From JANOQP01 sp044227705 (GTDB lineage Bacteria > Bacteroidota > Bacteroidia > Chitinophagales > Saprospiraceae): a DNA stretch of 25,283 nucleotides. Location: contig JBGAWE010000050.1 of assembly GCA_044227705.1 (NCBI GenBank), positions 1 to 25,283 of the forward strand, given 5' to 3'. The notes under the pieces are model-generated. The model ran no database searches and was not told the origin of the DNA. It was given only the letters and a program-made list of their open reading frames with translations. Positions within the stretch are counted from its first letter, which is position 1. Every line of letters begins with the position of its first letter. The translations under genes and the position numbers were made by a program. This document shows positions 16,401-23,870 of the stretch, in pieces.

Positions 16401-17298
16401 GGCTTCCGCAGACGGCGATGCCCTCGATGCCCGTGTTGAGCTGGCTGCTGTCGAGGCAGAACATAAAGATTGAGTCTTGCGCAATCGTGGCGAAGACCGT
16501 GTCGACCGTTGGCCCCGGCGCGGGCGCGACCGTCACGAGGATGATGGTCGTGTCGCAGACCGCGCCGCTGCAAAAGAGGATGCAAGCCGCGTCGCTCCCC
16601 ACGAAATCGGGGTTCGGCGTGTAGATGAAGCAGTTGCCACCCGATGGCGTGATGTCGCCGTTTGCAGGCGGGGTGCAGAAATCGAGGCTCGTGAGCGGCC
16701 CCGGCAACTGGCTCAAATCGAGGCAGAAAGGCGTGCTGACGGTGTTTTCAACCAAGGTCAAATTCACGGTGTCCTTAGTGACGACGGGCGGCTGGACCGG
16801 CGCGACCGTGACGACGACGATGGACGTGTCGCAGTCCTCGGTGTTGTTGCAGATGACGACACAGAAGGTGTCCTGCCCGATGAAACCAGCGGCCGGGGTG
16901 AACACAAGGCATTGATTCTGAACGAGTTGCGCCGTCCCGTTGGTTGGTTGGCTGCAAAGGGAGAAGCTCGAAACATTGCCCGGAAGCTCGGTCGTGTCCA
17001 CGCAAATCGAAGCGGTCGGCGTGTCAATCAGGGTCGAAACCTGATGGTGTCGATGGTCAAAACGACCGGCGGCACCGGGCTGACCGTCACCACGACGATG
17101 GTCGTGTCGCAGCCTCCGCGTTGTTGCAGATGACGACACAGAAGGTGTCCTGCCCGAGAAACCGGAGGCCGGGGTGAACACAAGGCATTGATTCTGAACG
17201 AGTTGCGCCGTCCCGTTGGTTGGTTGGCTGCAAAGGGAGAAGCTCGGTCGTGTCCACGCAAACATTGCAGGGTCGACCTTGAGCTCGGTCGTGTCCAC
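13486..17298 (-). CDS. C-terminal part of the giant adhesin: six-Cys repeats and T9SS type B sorting domain
   Basis: The longest unbroken piece, 1270 codons, of which about 1180 (from about 17037 down) are in the true frame. The first part, near 17298-17040, runs through damaged repeat copies and partly out of frame. It contains the last six complete Cys-rich Big_9-like units (about 92 residues each, pattern DTV....C.DL....FC..P.NG...C..YTP...F.G.D.FC...C....CDTT), then a module with GPYNLDKW and WFLDPTTLTIRGG, and two segments ending in GEHEI. A typical Big_9 unit with PPVAVDDLVNTSTNQTV and LDNDT follows. The C-terminus is a CHU_C domain: NGLSPNDDGMNDVF, VFNRWGNEVY, LPDGVYFYIF. CHU_C proteins are exported by the T9SS and attached to or released from the outer surface. 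The stop lies just before a strong terminator. Confidence 0.85.
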   Translation of the reverse strand: MDTTELKVDPAMFAWTRPSFSLCSQPTNGTAQLVQNQCLVFTPASGFSGRTPSVSSSATTRRLRHDHRRGDGQPGAAGRFDHRHHQVSTLIDTPTASICVDTTELPGNVSSFSLCSQPTNGTAQLVQNQCLVFTPAAGFIGQDTFCVVICNNTEDCDTSIVVVTVAPVQPPVVTKDTVNLTLVENTVSTPFCLDLSQLPGPLTSLDFCTPPANGDITPSGGNCFIYTPNPDFVGSDAACILFCSGAVCDTTIILVTVAPAPGPTVDTVFATIAQDSIFMFCLDSSQLNTGIEGIAVCGSPSAGQISLLTPPCFQYQPNPSFLGEVDFCMVACDSTGVCDTTIFVITVVKDSTPPPPAPDSLYLATDVNTPITGCADLSMLSGGLDFIGLCSDPANGQVGFQPGNPCFNYTPAQDFVGLDSFCVVACNGSGVCDTTFVWVLVNTPTDTTGNYNSSIDTVYVSTPQDSTIGSICFNWDNLTGPPSTIGFCGLAVNGSIDFLASLCVTYSPVTGFVGIDQFCVSACDSTGNCDTTIVVVLVYPPSPPAGPEIDTIHVDVPFETPSQLVCLDLSEIGGSATSLSFCGLPVNGDLVQNSGFCLIYTPDSAFIGNDTACVVVCNGTVCDTTILVFTVSPPTSVDCGILPVGPLEIFVDTGDSATLCLNLPLDQVPLYQFLDNGLPYSTGFAGCNFDSMLAYTYFTVPGLRAVGPYNLDKWTVDGVVFSGNFPNIKALVDSMNVWDAGCNWFLDPTTLTIRGGCFGKNYGNMQVTQLSTLGVAVIELNLFLNPMGSQIFLLPGEHEIVVNGPGCSDTLLVNVLINPQIQIDTVVFVGNTDTICLSDYGFTDIDSVFVDLCPTQNGTNVDFQFDSLTNCLIYTGQSVGVDTFCLQVCENDTCTLISVFVTSIQPVPCADFLGTDSLTLNSQTCDTANVIACTNLAFLMAQNYLVLDNNKPVGLTKCPPDQNGIQNVGVILTSIGEHEIIFNNPVNGCRDTLNVSVLCPKPVADLVDTVFVGQTDSTCFGGNGVASIENICPDLSGQLVSFTIDTTNFCVIYTGLAVGTETACIVVCDSLGVCDTVNLAVTVIPQDTSSNNKPPVAVDDLVNTSTNQTVTITVLDNDTLNGPLTSLKILQQPPHGIAIMQGVTIVYKPNQDYCDSQTPDSLLYEICNPYGCDTAWVYILVKCKEIVIYNGLSPNDDGMNDVFQIDGVDLFPDNDLTVFNRWGNEVYKTKGYKSDWHGTFEGKTLPDGVYFYIFHDGLGREWSGHLVIFR

Positions 17299-17752
17299 GC
17301 AAATGAAGCGGTCGGCGTGTCAAACAGGGTCGAAACCTTGATGGGGCCGATGGTGACCGGCGGCACCGGGCTGACCGTAACCACGACGATGGTCGTGTCG
17401 CAGTCCTCAAACCAGCGATGACGACGCAGAAGGTGTCCTGACCGATGAAACCAGCGGCCGGGGTGAACACAAGGCATTGATTCTGAACGAGTTGCGCCGT
17501 CCCGTTGGTTGGTTGGCTGCAAAGGGAGAAGCTCGAAACATTGCCCGGAAGCTCGGTCGTGTCTATGCAAGTGGTGGCCGACGGCGTGTCCAGCAGGGTG
17601 AAAATCTGGATGGTGTCTATGGTCAAAACCGGCGGCGGCGGGGTTTGGTCGACCGTCACCTCGACGATGGTCGTGTCGCAAACACCGGTGTTGTCGCAGA
17701 TCAGGACGCAGAACGAGACGAGGCCGGTGAACCCGTTGGCCGGGGTGAAAAC
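16906..17752 (-). repeat. Three near-identical 282-bp repeat copies
   Basis: The same roughly 90-bp string (AAGGCATTGATTCTGAACGA and onward) begins at 16906, 17182 and 17471 with only internal rearrangement. The spacings are 276 and 289 bp against 282 bp for the next, more diverged unit. The middle copy contains a duplicated 20-bp word (AGCTCGGTCGTGTCCACGCA) near 17240 and 17281. These are the youngest units of the array and the place where the frame first breaks. Confidence 0.85.
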
Positions 17753-18490
17753 CAGACATTGGTTTTGGGTGAACAGGACGTTGCCCGACGGTAGCGCGGA
17801 GCAGAGCGAAATGCTCGACAACAGGCCCGGCAGTTCCGTCGTGTCGAGACAAACCTGCGCGGTCGGCGTGTCAATCAGGGTCGAAATCTTGATGGTGTCC
17901 GTTGTCAACACCGGCGGCTGGACGGGCGGGAGGACGGTCACGAAGACAATCGTCGTATCGCAAACCCCGCCAGCCGTGCAGAGGGTGACGCAGAAATTGG
18001 TCGTCCCGACAAACCCGGTTGCGGGGGCAAAGACGGCGCAGTTCCCGGCCGTGAAATCGACCGTTCCGCCCAAGACCGTGAGGTTGCAAAGGCTGATGGT
18101 CAGCGGCTGGCCGACCGGCAATCGCGCCGTCGAGGGGCAGACGGGGTTGGTCGCCGTCTCGAAGTTTGTGGTGATGTAAACCGTGTCCTTCGTAATCGGC
18201 GGCGGCCCAACGGGCGGTTGCACGGTGACGAAAACAACCGTCGAATGGCAGGCCCCGGTGTTGTCGCAAAGCTGGACGCAAAGCTCGACCGTGCCGACAA
18301 AGCCGGTCGCCGGGGTGAACGTCATGCAGTTGTTCACCGCGAAACTGGTCGTCCCGTTGACCGCCGGGGCGCAGAGGGCGATGCCGATGTTGCCACCGGT
18401 CAACTGGCCGGGGTCGGGGCAAATCGGGCCGGTCTCCGTCTCGAAAGGCGTGGTGATGTAAATCGTGTCAACCGTCAAAACTGGCGGCAA
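17087..18490 (-). CDS. Giant adhesin fragment: Cys-rich Big_9-like units
   Basis: In-frame adhesin sequence from 18490 to about 17425, four full repeat units (DTIYITTPFETETGP, DTVYITTNFETATNP, DTIKISTLIDTPTAQ, DTIQIFTLLDTPSAT), each with the six-Cys pattern. Below about 17425 the frame leaves the true path (FCVVIAGLRTATR, where FCVVICNN.. is expected) and crosses the damaged near-identical copies. There is no genuine start codon context. This is part of the larger gene. Confidence 0.7.
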   Translation of the reverse strand: MPPVLTVDTIYITTPFETETGPICPDPGQLTGGNIGIALCAPAVNGTTSFAVNNCMTFTPATGFVGTVELCVQLCDNTGACHSTVVFVTVQPPVGPPPITKDTVYITTNFETATNPVCPSTARLPVGQPLTISLCNLTVLGGTVDFTAGNCAVFAPATGFVGTTNFCVTLCTAGGVCDTTIVFVTVLPPVQPPVLTTDTIKISTLIDTPTAQVCLDTTELPGLLSSISLCSALPSGNVLFTQNQCLVFTPANGFTGLVSFCVLICDNTGVCDTTIVEVTVDQTPPPPVLTIDTIQIFTLLDTPSATTCIDTTELPGNVSSFSLCSQPTNGTAQLVQNQCLVFTPAAGFIGQDTFCVVIAGLRTATRPSSWLRSARCRRSPSAPSRFRPCLTRRPLHLRGHDRAQGRPCNVCVDTTELLPLQPTNQRDGATRSESMPCVHPGLRFLGQDTFCVVICNNAEAATRPSSW

Positions 18491-18505
18491 TGGGCGGCTG
18501 GACGG

Positions 18506-19834
18506 TCACGAACACAATCGACGTGTCGCAGCCCGTCCGAGTTGCAGACCAGGAGGCAGAACTGCGTCGTCCTCCACAAAACCGGGCGACGGGTCGAAGA
18601 CCGCGCATTTTCGGCAGCGTGATGGTCCCGTTCGAGATGGTGCTGCAAAGCGAAGTGAAGGCCTCGCCGATTTGCGTCGTTGACGGACAACGGGCTCGGT
18701 TGGCGTGTTCTCGTCGGTCGCGCCAAATATCGAGTCCTTCGTGATGGCGGGCGGCGCAACGGGCGGACCGTCACGTTGAAAATCGTCGTGGTCGGCGTCA
18801 CCGAAGGCGGTGCAGATTTCCACGCAGAACTCGTCGTTTCCGATGAAGCCGTTGTTTGGCGTGTAGGTCACGCAGGCGGGGTTGCCCTGCACCCCGGTGA
18901 CGGAGCCGTTGAGCGGCTGGCCGCAGAAGGCGAAGCTGACCGCCGTCCCCGGCAGGGTGAACGGGAAGCAGTTCGTCACCGCCGTGTTCACCGTCGTGGT
19001 TATGTTGATGGTGTCGATGCTGGAGCCGCCGGGCGGGAGGACTGTGATGTAGATGCGCGTCGTCGCACTGGCCGACATTGTTGCAGAGCACGATGCAGGT
19101 CGTGTCGAGGCCCCAGAAGCCGGTGTTCGGAGTGTAAGTCGAACAGCTGTTTCTTGAATCGTCATCGTTCCGTTGCTCGGCGCGTCGCAAACAGCGAGGT
19201 TGAGGCCCGTCGCGGCTATCTCGTTGACGATGGCACAGATGTTCTGGATGGGCGTGTTGAACGGCGTCGTGAGGTAATAGTAGTCGGTGGTGACTGTCGG
19301 GCTTTTCACGAAAATCTTGAAATACGTCGTGTCGGCGATGCCCCAAGAGTCCTTTAAAATCACCGTCATCGAGTCGTGGCCGAAGAAGCTCGGCGCGGGC
19401 GCGTAGTCGAAGCAGTTGCCCGGCGAGGCCGCCGAGGTCGAGCCGTTGAGCGGCGGCTCGGCGAAAATCAGGCTTTGCGCCGGGCCGTAGAACTGGCTCG
19501 TGTCCACGCAGAGCTGCGTCAACGTGCTGTCGGGCGCCGTCTGCAGGAAGAAGGTCTGCGGCGTCGGCAAGAAATCGTAGCCGAGCAGGGCCGTCGTGTC
19601 GGCGCAGAGGCGGTCGTGCCGGAGGTCGAAGATTATCAGCTCGTGCAGGCCGGCCGTGAGGTTGAAATGCAGGTTCGTCCCCAGCCCGCCGTTGCAGGCG
19701 GACTTGTCAAAGAGCTGGTGCTTCCGGTCGAGGAAGAACTTGATGGAGTCCGTCCGGGACGCAGGTGAGCGTCGAGGCGTCAGGTCCTCGGTACCGTCCA
19801 CATCGTCGCCACTGCTCCTTGCGGTGTCCACCAC
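18506..19834 (-). CDS. Giant adhesin fragment: end of unnamed module and first repeat units
   Basis: True adhesin reading from about 19755 includes SIKFFLDRKHQLFDKSACNG and AGLHELIIFDL (end of the unnamed module) and then the first four repeat units. The frame is off between about 19155 and 19065, where TYTPNTGFWGLDTTCIVLCN is found in another frame, and again near 18800-18770 and below about 18690. Residues N-terminal to about 19755 are out of frame. Part of the larger gene. Confidence 0.65.
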   Translation of the reverse strand: MVDTARSSGDDVDGTEDLTPRRSPASRTDSIKFFLDRKHQLFDKSACNGGLGTNLHFNLTAGLHELIIFDLRHDRLCADTTALLGYDFLPTPQTFFLQTAPDSTLTQLCVDTSQFYGPAQSLIFAEPPLNGSTSAASPGNCFDYAPAPSFFGHDSMTVILKDSWGIADTTYFKIFVKSPTVTTDYYYLTTPFNTPIQNICAIVNEIAATGLNLAVCDAPSNGTMTIQETAVRLTLRTPASGASTRPASCSATMSASATTRIYITVLPPGGSSIDTINITTTVNTAVTNCFPFTLPGTAVSFAFCGQPLNGSVTGVQGNPACVTYTPNNGFIGNDEFCVEICTAFGDADHDDFQRDGPPVAPPAITKDSIFGATDENTPTEPVVRQRRKSARPSLRFAAPSRTGPSRCRKCAVFDPSPGFVEDDAVLPPGLQLGRAATRRLCS

Positions 19835-19858
19835 GGTTGAGAAGATGATAACGCCATG

Positions 19859-20653
19859 TCAAACACAGAGACCGCTTGTCGTAGGCCGTGATGGAAAGAT
19901 ACCAGCCATAGCTGACATGATTCCCGTCCCATAGGCGAACTGCGTGTAGTTCACCCCGATGATGTACGGGATGTGGCTCTTAAGGTGCGTGATTTTCATC
20001 TGCCCGTAGACCACTTGGTCGATGTCGCCGCCGTAGATGGCCTTCGTGTCCGGGTCGATGACCCAATAGCCGAATGGGTCGGCGAAGTTCATGATGTCGG
20101 CCAGCTCTCGATGCGTCGTTGAAGATGATGTTCGACAGTGGCATCCCGTTGCAGCTCCAGTTGTCGAGGCGGTACGGTCCGCGTACCCATATCCCTTCAC
20201 AAAACCGGGTGGCCGTAGTAGACGACCGCCGAGGTCGCAATGCCCGAACGGACCCGTGTACGGCACGCCGTTGACCGCCAGCCCCACGTCGTCGTGGAGG
20301 ATGAACGGGATGGGTAGGCAGAGTGCCTCGATGCCCGACGGCTCGTAAATTACATCCGGCACATCATCAGCGTCCTCGACCATCGCCGAGGCGACGGCCG
20401 TCAGCCCGTTACCGTCGGTCACTGTGATGGAATAAATGCCCGGTGCCAGCCCGGCCGCCATCGTCGAGTTGCTCACTGCGGGCGACCATTTGTAGGTGTA
20501 AACGCCGTTCCCGCCCGAAGCGACGACGTGGACCGTTCCAGCGCCGCCGCAGCAGGTCGTGTCAGGAGTGCCGGTCGCGATGAGGGTCAAATTGTTGACG
20601 ATGTCGAGCGGAACGAAAATGGTCTCCGACGACGGCGCAGCCTGTCTTGTCAA
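19859..20653 (-). CDS. Giant adhesin fragment: SprB-like repeat and first copy of the unnamed module
   Basis: In true frame from about 20640 to 20215: IFVPLDIVNNLTLIATGTPD, then TYKWSPAVSNSTMAAGLAPG and YSITVTDGNG, a SprB-like repeat. EALCLPIPFILHDDVGLAVN follows. The frame is lost over about 20215-20110 (GPYRLDNWSCNG is read in a neighbouring frame) and regained for FADPFGYWVIDPDTKAIYGG down to about 19885. The module matches one at about 15370-14850 in the same gene. Confidence 0.65.
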   Translation of the reverse strand: MTRQAAPSSETIFVPLDIVNNLTLIATGTPDTTCCGGAGTVHVVASGGNGVYTYKWSPAVSNSTMAAGLAPGIYSITVTDGNGLTAVASAMVEDADDVPDVIYEPSGIEALCLPIPFILHDDVGLAVNGVPYTGPFGHCDLGGRLLRPPGFVKGYGYADRTASTTGAATGCHCRTSSSTTHRELADIMNFADPFGYWVIDPDTKAIYGGDIDQVVYGQMKITHLKSHIPYIIGVNYTQFAYGTGIMSAMAGIFPSRPTTSGLCV

Positions 20654-20989
20654 AAACTGTGATGTCGTAACTCCCTGAAAACAAGTTGTTTATAGTGAAT
20701 TTGGGCCCGGCCACGCCGTGCGCCGAGCCGTCGAGGGGCCGAACCAGACGATGTTGTAGGTGCCAGAGCCGCCCGTCACGTTTGCAAAATAGAGCCGGCC
20801 TGCGGGTTGCATCGACGAGGCCGCCGTCGCCCGACAGCCTGACCACGATGTTCCCCGCGAACTGCATGATGGAGAACACGTCGGTCATCGAGCAACCCGA
20901 AGCGGCGTCCGTCACCGTCACCGCGTAGTCGCCGGGCGAGAGGGTCGCCGGGTCTGGTTGGTGGTCGTCACGGCAGGCGACCAGGGGAT
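20562..20989 (-). pseudogene. Giant adhesin patch: SprB-like repeats split over three frames
   Basis: Reading, in order: GDYAVTVTDAASGCSMTDVF and FSIMQFAGNIVVRLSGDGG in one frame (to about 20815), PAGRLYFANVTGGSGTYNIV in the next (to about 20735), then GPKFTINNLFSGSYDITVFD back in the first (to about 20640). These are SprB-like repeats (PF13573-type), found in gliding and adhesion proteins of Bacteroidota. Confidence 0.55.
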
Positions 20990-21546
20990 CAGCTGCCGCT
21001 GCCGCCCGAGACCATCAGCGTGACTTGGCCATTCGCCAGCCCGCAGCCAGCGTCTTTCATGGCCGCCGCGATTTCCGGCATCGGCTCGACGGTCACCGTC
21101 ACATGGTCGATTTTCAAACAGCCACTCCCGTCCGTAGCGTTGACCGTGAACGTCGTCGTTACAGGCGGAGAGGCAATTGGATTTGGGACGAAAGCATCCG
21201 AGAGATAGTCGGCGGGCACCCATTCAATTTGAGTGAAATAGCCGTTGGCCGAAAGCTGCGCCAACCCGTTCGCGCAAATCGAGACATCGGAGCTGGCAAA
21301 GTTCCCCTCGTCGCCGACGAGGATTTCGATGAACTTTTCGCCGCCCTCCGTCGTGATGACCGCCATTTGGCAGGTTTTGTTCTGCGCCGTGCAGTTCGCG
21401 TCGGTCAAACGGACGGTTGAAATCCCCGCTTCGAGCGGCGTTCCGCAGGCGATGCCCTGACCGGCAGCGGTGAAAGAAACCCGCGCCGTGTCGTCGAGAA
21501 TCATCCCGACCGGCAGCATCCAAGTCAAAATCTCGAACCGGCCCAA
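20989..21546 (-). CDS. Giant adhesin fragment: end of beta-sandwich region and start of SprB-like repeats
   Basis: 185 codons in one clean frame: ILTWMLPVGMILDDTARVSF, then CGTPLEAGIS, SSDVSICANGLAQLSANGYF, a PKD/Ig-like domain with SPPVTTTFTVNATDGSGCL, and the start of a SprB-like repeat (DAGCGLANGQVTLMVSGGSG). Both ends are frame breaks rather than real starts or stops. Confidence 0.65.
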   Translation of the reverse strand: MGRFEILTWMLPVGMILDDTARVSFTAAGQGIACGTPLEAGISTVRLTDANCTAQNKTCQMAVITTEGGEKFIEILVGDEGNFASSDVSICANGLAQLSANGYFTQIEWVPADYLSDAFVPNPIASPPVTTTFTVNATDGSGCLKIDHVTVTVEPMPEIAAAMKDAGCGLANGQVTLMVSGGSGS

Positions 21547-22087
21547 CCTGCTCGATGGTCGGGTTCCCCGGTGTCCAACCGACCGGTTTCACTCCGACGG
21601 CGGAGCCGGGCGAGTAGTTAACGCCGCTCGGCAGCTTCACTTGAACCTTGTCGAACTGGTCGGTCGGGGTCGATCCCTTGTTCCAAACGACGGCCTGAAT
21701 CGTCGACGAGCCGCTGCCCGCCGAGATGGCCCCGGCCTGCAAGTCCACGTCGAAAATCTTGTCCGACGGCGGCGTGAGGCCGTTGAAATATATGGGCAGG
21801 CTCTCGCCGGTCTCCTTGTTGGTCGGCTCGTCGCAGACCTTCTTGCCGTTCGTGGCGTAGAAGCTATAGGTGCCGGTTCGGAAGTCGCAGTCAGTGATGA
21901 ACTTAATTTTCAGGATGAATTCGTTCGTCGAGTCTGGATTGAGCGGGTCGAAGCCCGGCAGGCCCTGCGCGGCGAGCGTCGCGTCGAGAAGCGAGAAGCC
22001 GATGTACTGGTATTTTTGCCGCGAGGCGAAGTCCCGACGAACGTCGGCTGCCCGTAGACCGGGTGGAAGGCCGCGCTCGACGGCCAC
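21224..22087 (-). CDS. Giant adhesin fragment: beta-sandwich (DUF11-like) region
   Basis: True adhesin reading runs from about 22035 to 21545: YQYIGFSLLDATLAAQGLPG, STNEFILKIKFITDCDFRTG, SGVNYSPGSAVGVKPVGWTP. The style (alternating strands, statements of convergence in .GN..IEQV) resembles DUF11-type repeats of surface proteins. Below about 21545 the frame is wrong and the adhesin continues in the adjacent fragment. Confidence 0.6.
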   Translation of the reverse strand: MAVERGLPPGLRAADVRRDFASRQKYQYIGFSLLDATLAAQGLPGFDPLNPDSTNEFILKIKFITDCDFRTGTYSFYATNGKKVCDEPTNKETGESLPIYFNGLTPPSDKIFDVDLQAGAISAGSGSSTIQAVVWNKGSTPTDQFDKVQVKLPSGVNYSPGSAVGVKPVGWTPGNPTIEQVGPVRDFDLDAAGRDDSRRHGAGFFHRCRSGHRLRNAARSGDFNRPFDRRELHGAEQNLPNGGHHDGGRRKVHRNPRRRRGELCQLRCLDLRERVGAAFGQRLFHSN

Positions 22088-22611
22088 GCGACCTCAATCG
22101 AGCCGGGCAGCAAAGTGGCCCCGGCCAGCGGAATGGTGAACTCTGTCGTGTTCGTGTAGCTCGTCCCTTGCCCGGTGTTTCTCACCAAAAATTCGAGCGG
22201 AATCGTGTCGCAAACGTCGGCGAACTGCGGCGGCTGGTTGACGATCGTCGCGTCGAGCGACGGGTCGAGCGTCGTCACCGAGATGGTCATCGTGTCGTCG
22301 GCGCAGGGCGGGTAGAGGTCGGGCGTCCACGGGAAGTCGGGGAAGTCGGCGCAGTTCCAGCCCATGTGCAGCGCAACGTTGGAGGTTCCGCACTTTTTCG
22401 CCTTCGCCTTGATGCGGATGGTGTTGCAAATCGTCCGGCAGGTTTGTCGGAGAGTTTTTGTAGAGGCTCGGCGTGATGGCGAACTTCTTCCCCGGGCCGA
22501 AGCCAGTGATCGCGAAATCCACAATCGCGTTCGGGTTGGAGACCTCCTGAATGGCGACGACCTCAAGCTCCGTAGAGTCGTAAGTTGTTGACAGCCAGGT
22601 GAGCAACGCAT
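21910..22611 (-). CDS. Giant adhesin fragment: beta-sandwich region
   Basis: In true frame from about 22450 to 22035: TICNTIRIKAKAKKCGTSNV, HMGWNCADFPDFPWTPDLYP, DTIPLEFLVRNTGQGTSYTN, PLAGATLLPGSIEVAWPSSA. LRNTGQG-type phrasing is typical of DUF11-like domains. The outer parts of the frame are not coding. Confidence 0.6.
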   Translation of the reverse strand: MRCSPGCQQLTTLRSLRSSPFRRSPTRTRLWISRSLASARGRSSPSRRASTKTLRQTCRTICNTIRIKAKAKKCGTSNVALHMGWNCADFPDFPWTPDLYPPCADDTMTISVTTLDPSLDATIVNQPPQFADVCDTIPLEFLVRNTGQGTSYTNTTEFTIPLAGATLLPGSIEVAWPSSAAFHPVYGQPTFVGTSPRGKNTSTSASRFSTRRSPRRACRASTRSIQTRRTNSS

Positions 22612-23152
22612 CCGATTTTGTGGAAATGTTGCACTGCTTGATGTCCCAGACCGCCGTGTCGGTGCCGATCAAAATGTTCGGGTTCGTCACCGCCTCGAAG
22701 TCGAAAATCGGCCGGTCGGTGTAGCTCAAATTTTGGGCGATGCCGTCCGTCTTGTTCAGCACGCAGGAGCCGTCGCCGATGTTCGACGCATAAAATCGGT
22801 CGTGGTAGTGGATCTTCGGTTCGAGCTTGAAGAAGTTGTTCAAGTCAGAGCTGCCGAACTCGCTCTCGCAGGTCGGCGTGAGCTTGATTCGATAGTTGAA
22901 GGCATAGTTCTGAACGAGGTTCAGCGACGGGACGCGGGTCAAAGTGTCGAAATGCGCAACGTAGTGCCCGTTGTCGCTCGCCGAAAAGGGCGGGACGGGG
23001 AAAAAGGCGTTGTCGAATACCGGGTGGCCGGGGATGCTCACCTCAAAAGCGATGTCCTGAAAGCGGTTCAGCAATTCCGGGTCAGTCGAAGCTGATGCTG
23101 TCAATCTTCGCCGCCTGCCGGTATTCGAGGCCGAAGTAGTCCATAAATCCAT
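22094..23152 (-). CDS. Giant adhesin fragment: beta-sandwich region
   Basis: One of the longer clean stretches, from about 23085 to 22455: TDPELLNRFQDIAFEVSIPG, NAFFPVPPFSASDNGHYVAH, YAFNYRIKLTPTCESEFGSS, KTDGIAQNLSYTDRPIFDFE. No named domain is recognised beyond a general DUF11/conserved-repeat appearance. It continues after a shift near 22450 in the next fragment. Confidence 0.65.
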   Translation of the reverse strand: MDLWTTSASNTGRRRRLTASASTDPELLNRFQDIAFEVSIPGHPVFDNAFFPVPPFSASDNGHYVAHFDTLTRVPSLNLVQNYAFNYRIKLTPTCESEFGSSDLNNFFKLEPKIHYHDRFYASNIGDGSCVLNKTDGIAQNLSYTDRPIFDFEAVTNPNILIGTDTAVWDIKQCNISTKSDALLTWLSTTYDSTELEVVAIQEVSNPNAIVDFAITGFGPGKKFAITPSLYKNSPTNLPDDLQHHPHQGEGEKVRNLQRCAAHGLELRRLPRLPVDARPLPALRRRHDDHLGDDARPVARRDDRQPAAAVRRRLRHDSARIFGEKHRARDELHEHDRVHHSAGRGHFAARLD

Positions 23153-23438
23153 TGTTTATGGTCAGCAACCGGTATTGAAGTGGCGTGTTCGAGCAGCCTT
23201 TTGGGAAGTCCGAACCGCCCGGTTGGGCGAAGGCCGTCGGGTTTTTGCCGACGATGAAGTTCTCTCCGTAGTTGTCGCAGGTGTAGTCGGTCGAGTTGAT
23301 GGTGGCGAAAGTCCAACCTCTGAACAGCGGGATTTTCCGGAAATTCTGATGTAAGGCCCATCGGGGTTGAGGCTCATGTCGGCATAGAAATTCACCGAGT
23401 CGCCCGCCGTCAGGGTCAGTTTCAAACTGTCCATGCAA
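23082..23438 (-). CDS. Giant adhesin fragment
   Basis: True reading from about 23345: RGWTFATINSTDYTCDNYGE, NTPLQYRLLTINNGFMDYFG, ending IDSISFD at a TGA created by a frame change near 23087. The preceding piece (DSLKLTLTAGDSVNFYADMS) is in a neighbouring frame between about 23457 and 23345. No specific domain identified. Confidence 0.55.
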   Translation of the reverse strand: MHGQFETDPDGGRLGEFLCRHEPQPRWALHQNFRKIPLFRGWTFATINSTDYTCDNYGENFIVGKNPTAFAQPGGSDFPKGCSNTPLQYRLLTINNGFMDYFGLEYRQAAKIDSISFD

Positions 23439-23456
23439 TGGGCGAAGTCAAACGCA

Positions 23457-23870
23457 TGACCTTCGTCGAGTCCGTTTTTTCAATCGTCAGCATCGACGAA
23501 TCGACCGGGCATTGATAGAGCGCCCCGCCCTTTCTGATTTGCAGGACGCCCGCTTTGAAGTCGAAAATGAGGGCCGTGTCTTTGATTTTGTCCACGTTGT
23601 CGTACCGGATGATGGCGCCGAGGCTGTCCGTCAGCGGCAGCGCCGCCTGACGATTGACAGCACCTGCATCCGCACGAGGGATGTCGCAGGGATGGCGACT
23701 TTTTGTTGGCCTCCGCCGGGTTGAACGGGATGGTATAGTCGAGGTCTTGCCAGCCGAAAGTCGTCCGGTTCGCATCCGAAAGGTGGTCGCCGTCCCGATT
23801 TGGCAAATAGGCGCACCTGGGCAGGGCGGGTCGTCGCGGTGGAACTGCGGCCCGTGAATCTTTCGCAATA
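23457..23870 (-). pseudogene. Giant adhesin patch split over neighbouring frames
   Basis: Reading, in order: GPQFHRDDPPCPGAPICQIG (to about 23815), then DANRTTFGWQDLDYTIPFNP (to about 23690), then LTDSLGAIIRYDNVDKIKDT and FDFKAGVLQIRKGGALYQCP (to about 23457). It joins the fragments on either side into a continuous beta-rich protein. Confidence 0.5.

Larger units (their letters stand above)
15397..19558 (-). repeat. Array of 15 cadherin/Big_9-like units, most with six cysteines
   Basis: Following the protein through its frame changes gives 15 units averaging 277 bp (about 92 residues). Each opens with D(T/S)(I/V)..T....T and closes with CDTTI..VTV. Intact units carry six Cys at matching places: before DTTEL, before .PTNG, before L.FTP, FC, ICNN and CDTT. 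The first unit (near 19558) has only two. Big_9 units normally have no cysteines, so three disulfides per unit is a plausible elaboration. Confidence 0.75.

Noticed and set aside
16906..17752. Direct repeats as a possible CRISPR array
   Set aside because: The units are 282 bp, coding, and part of a protein repeat array; there are no short repeats with unique spacers.
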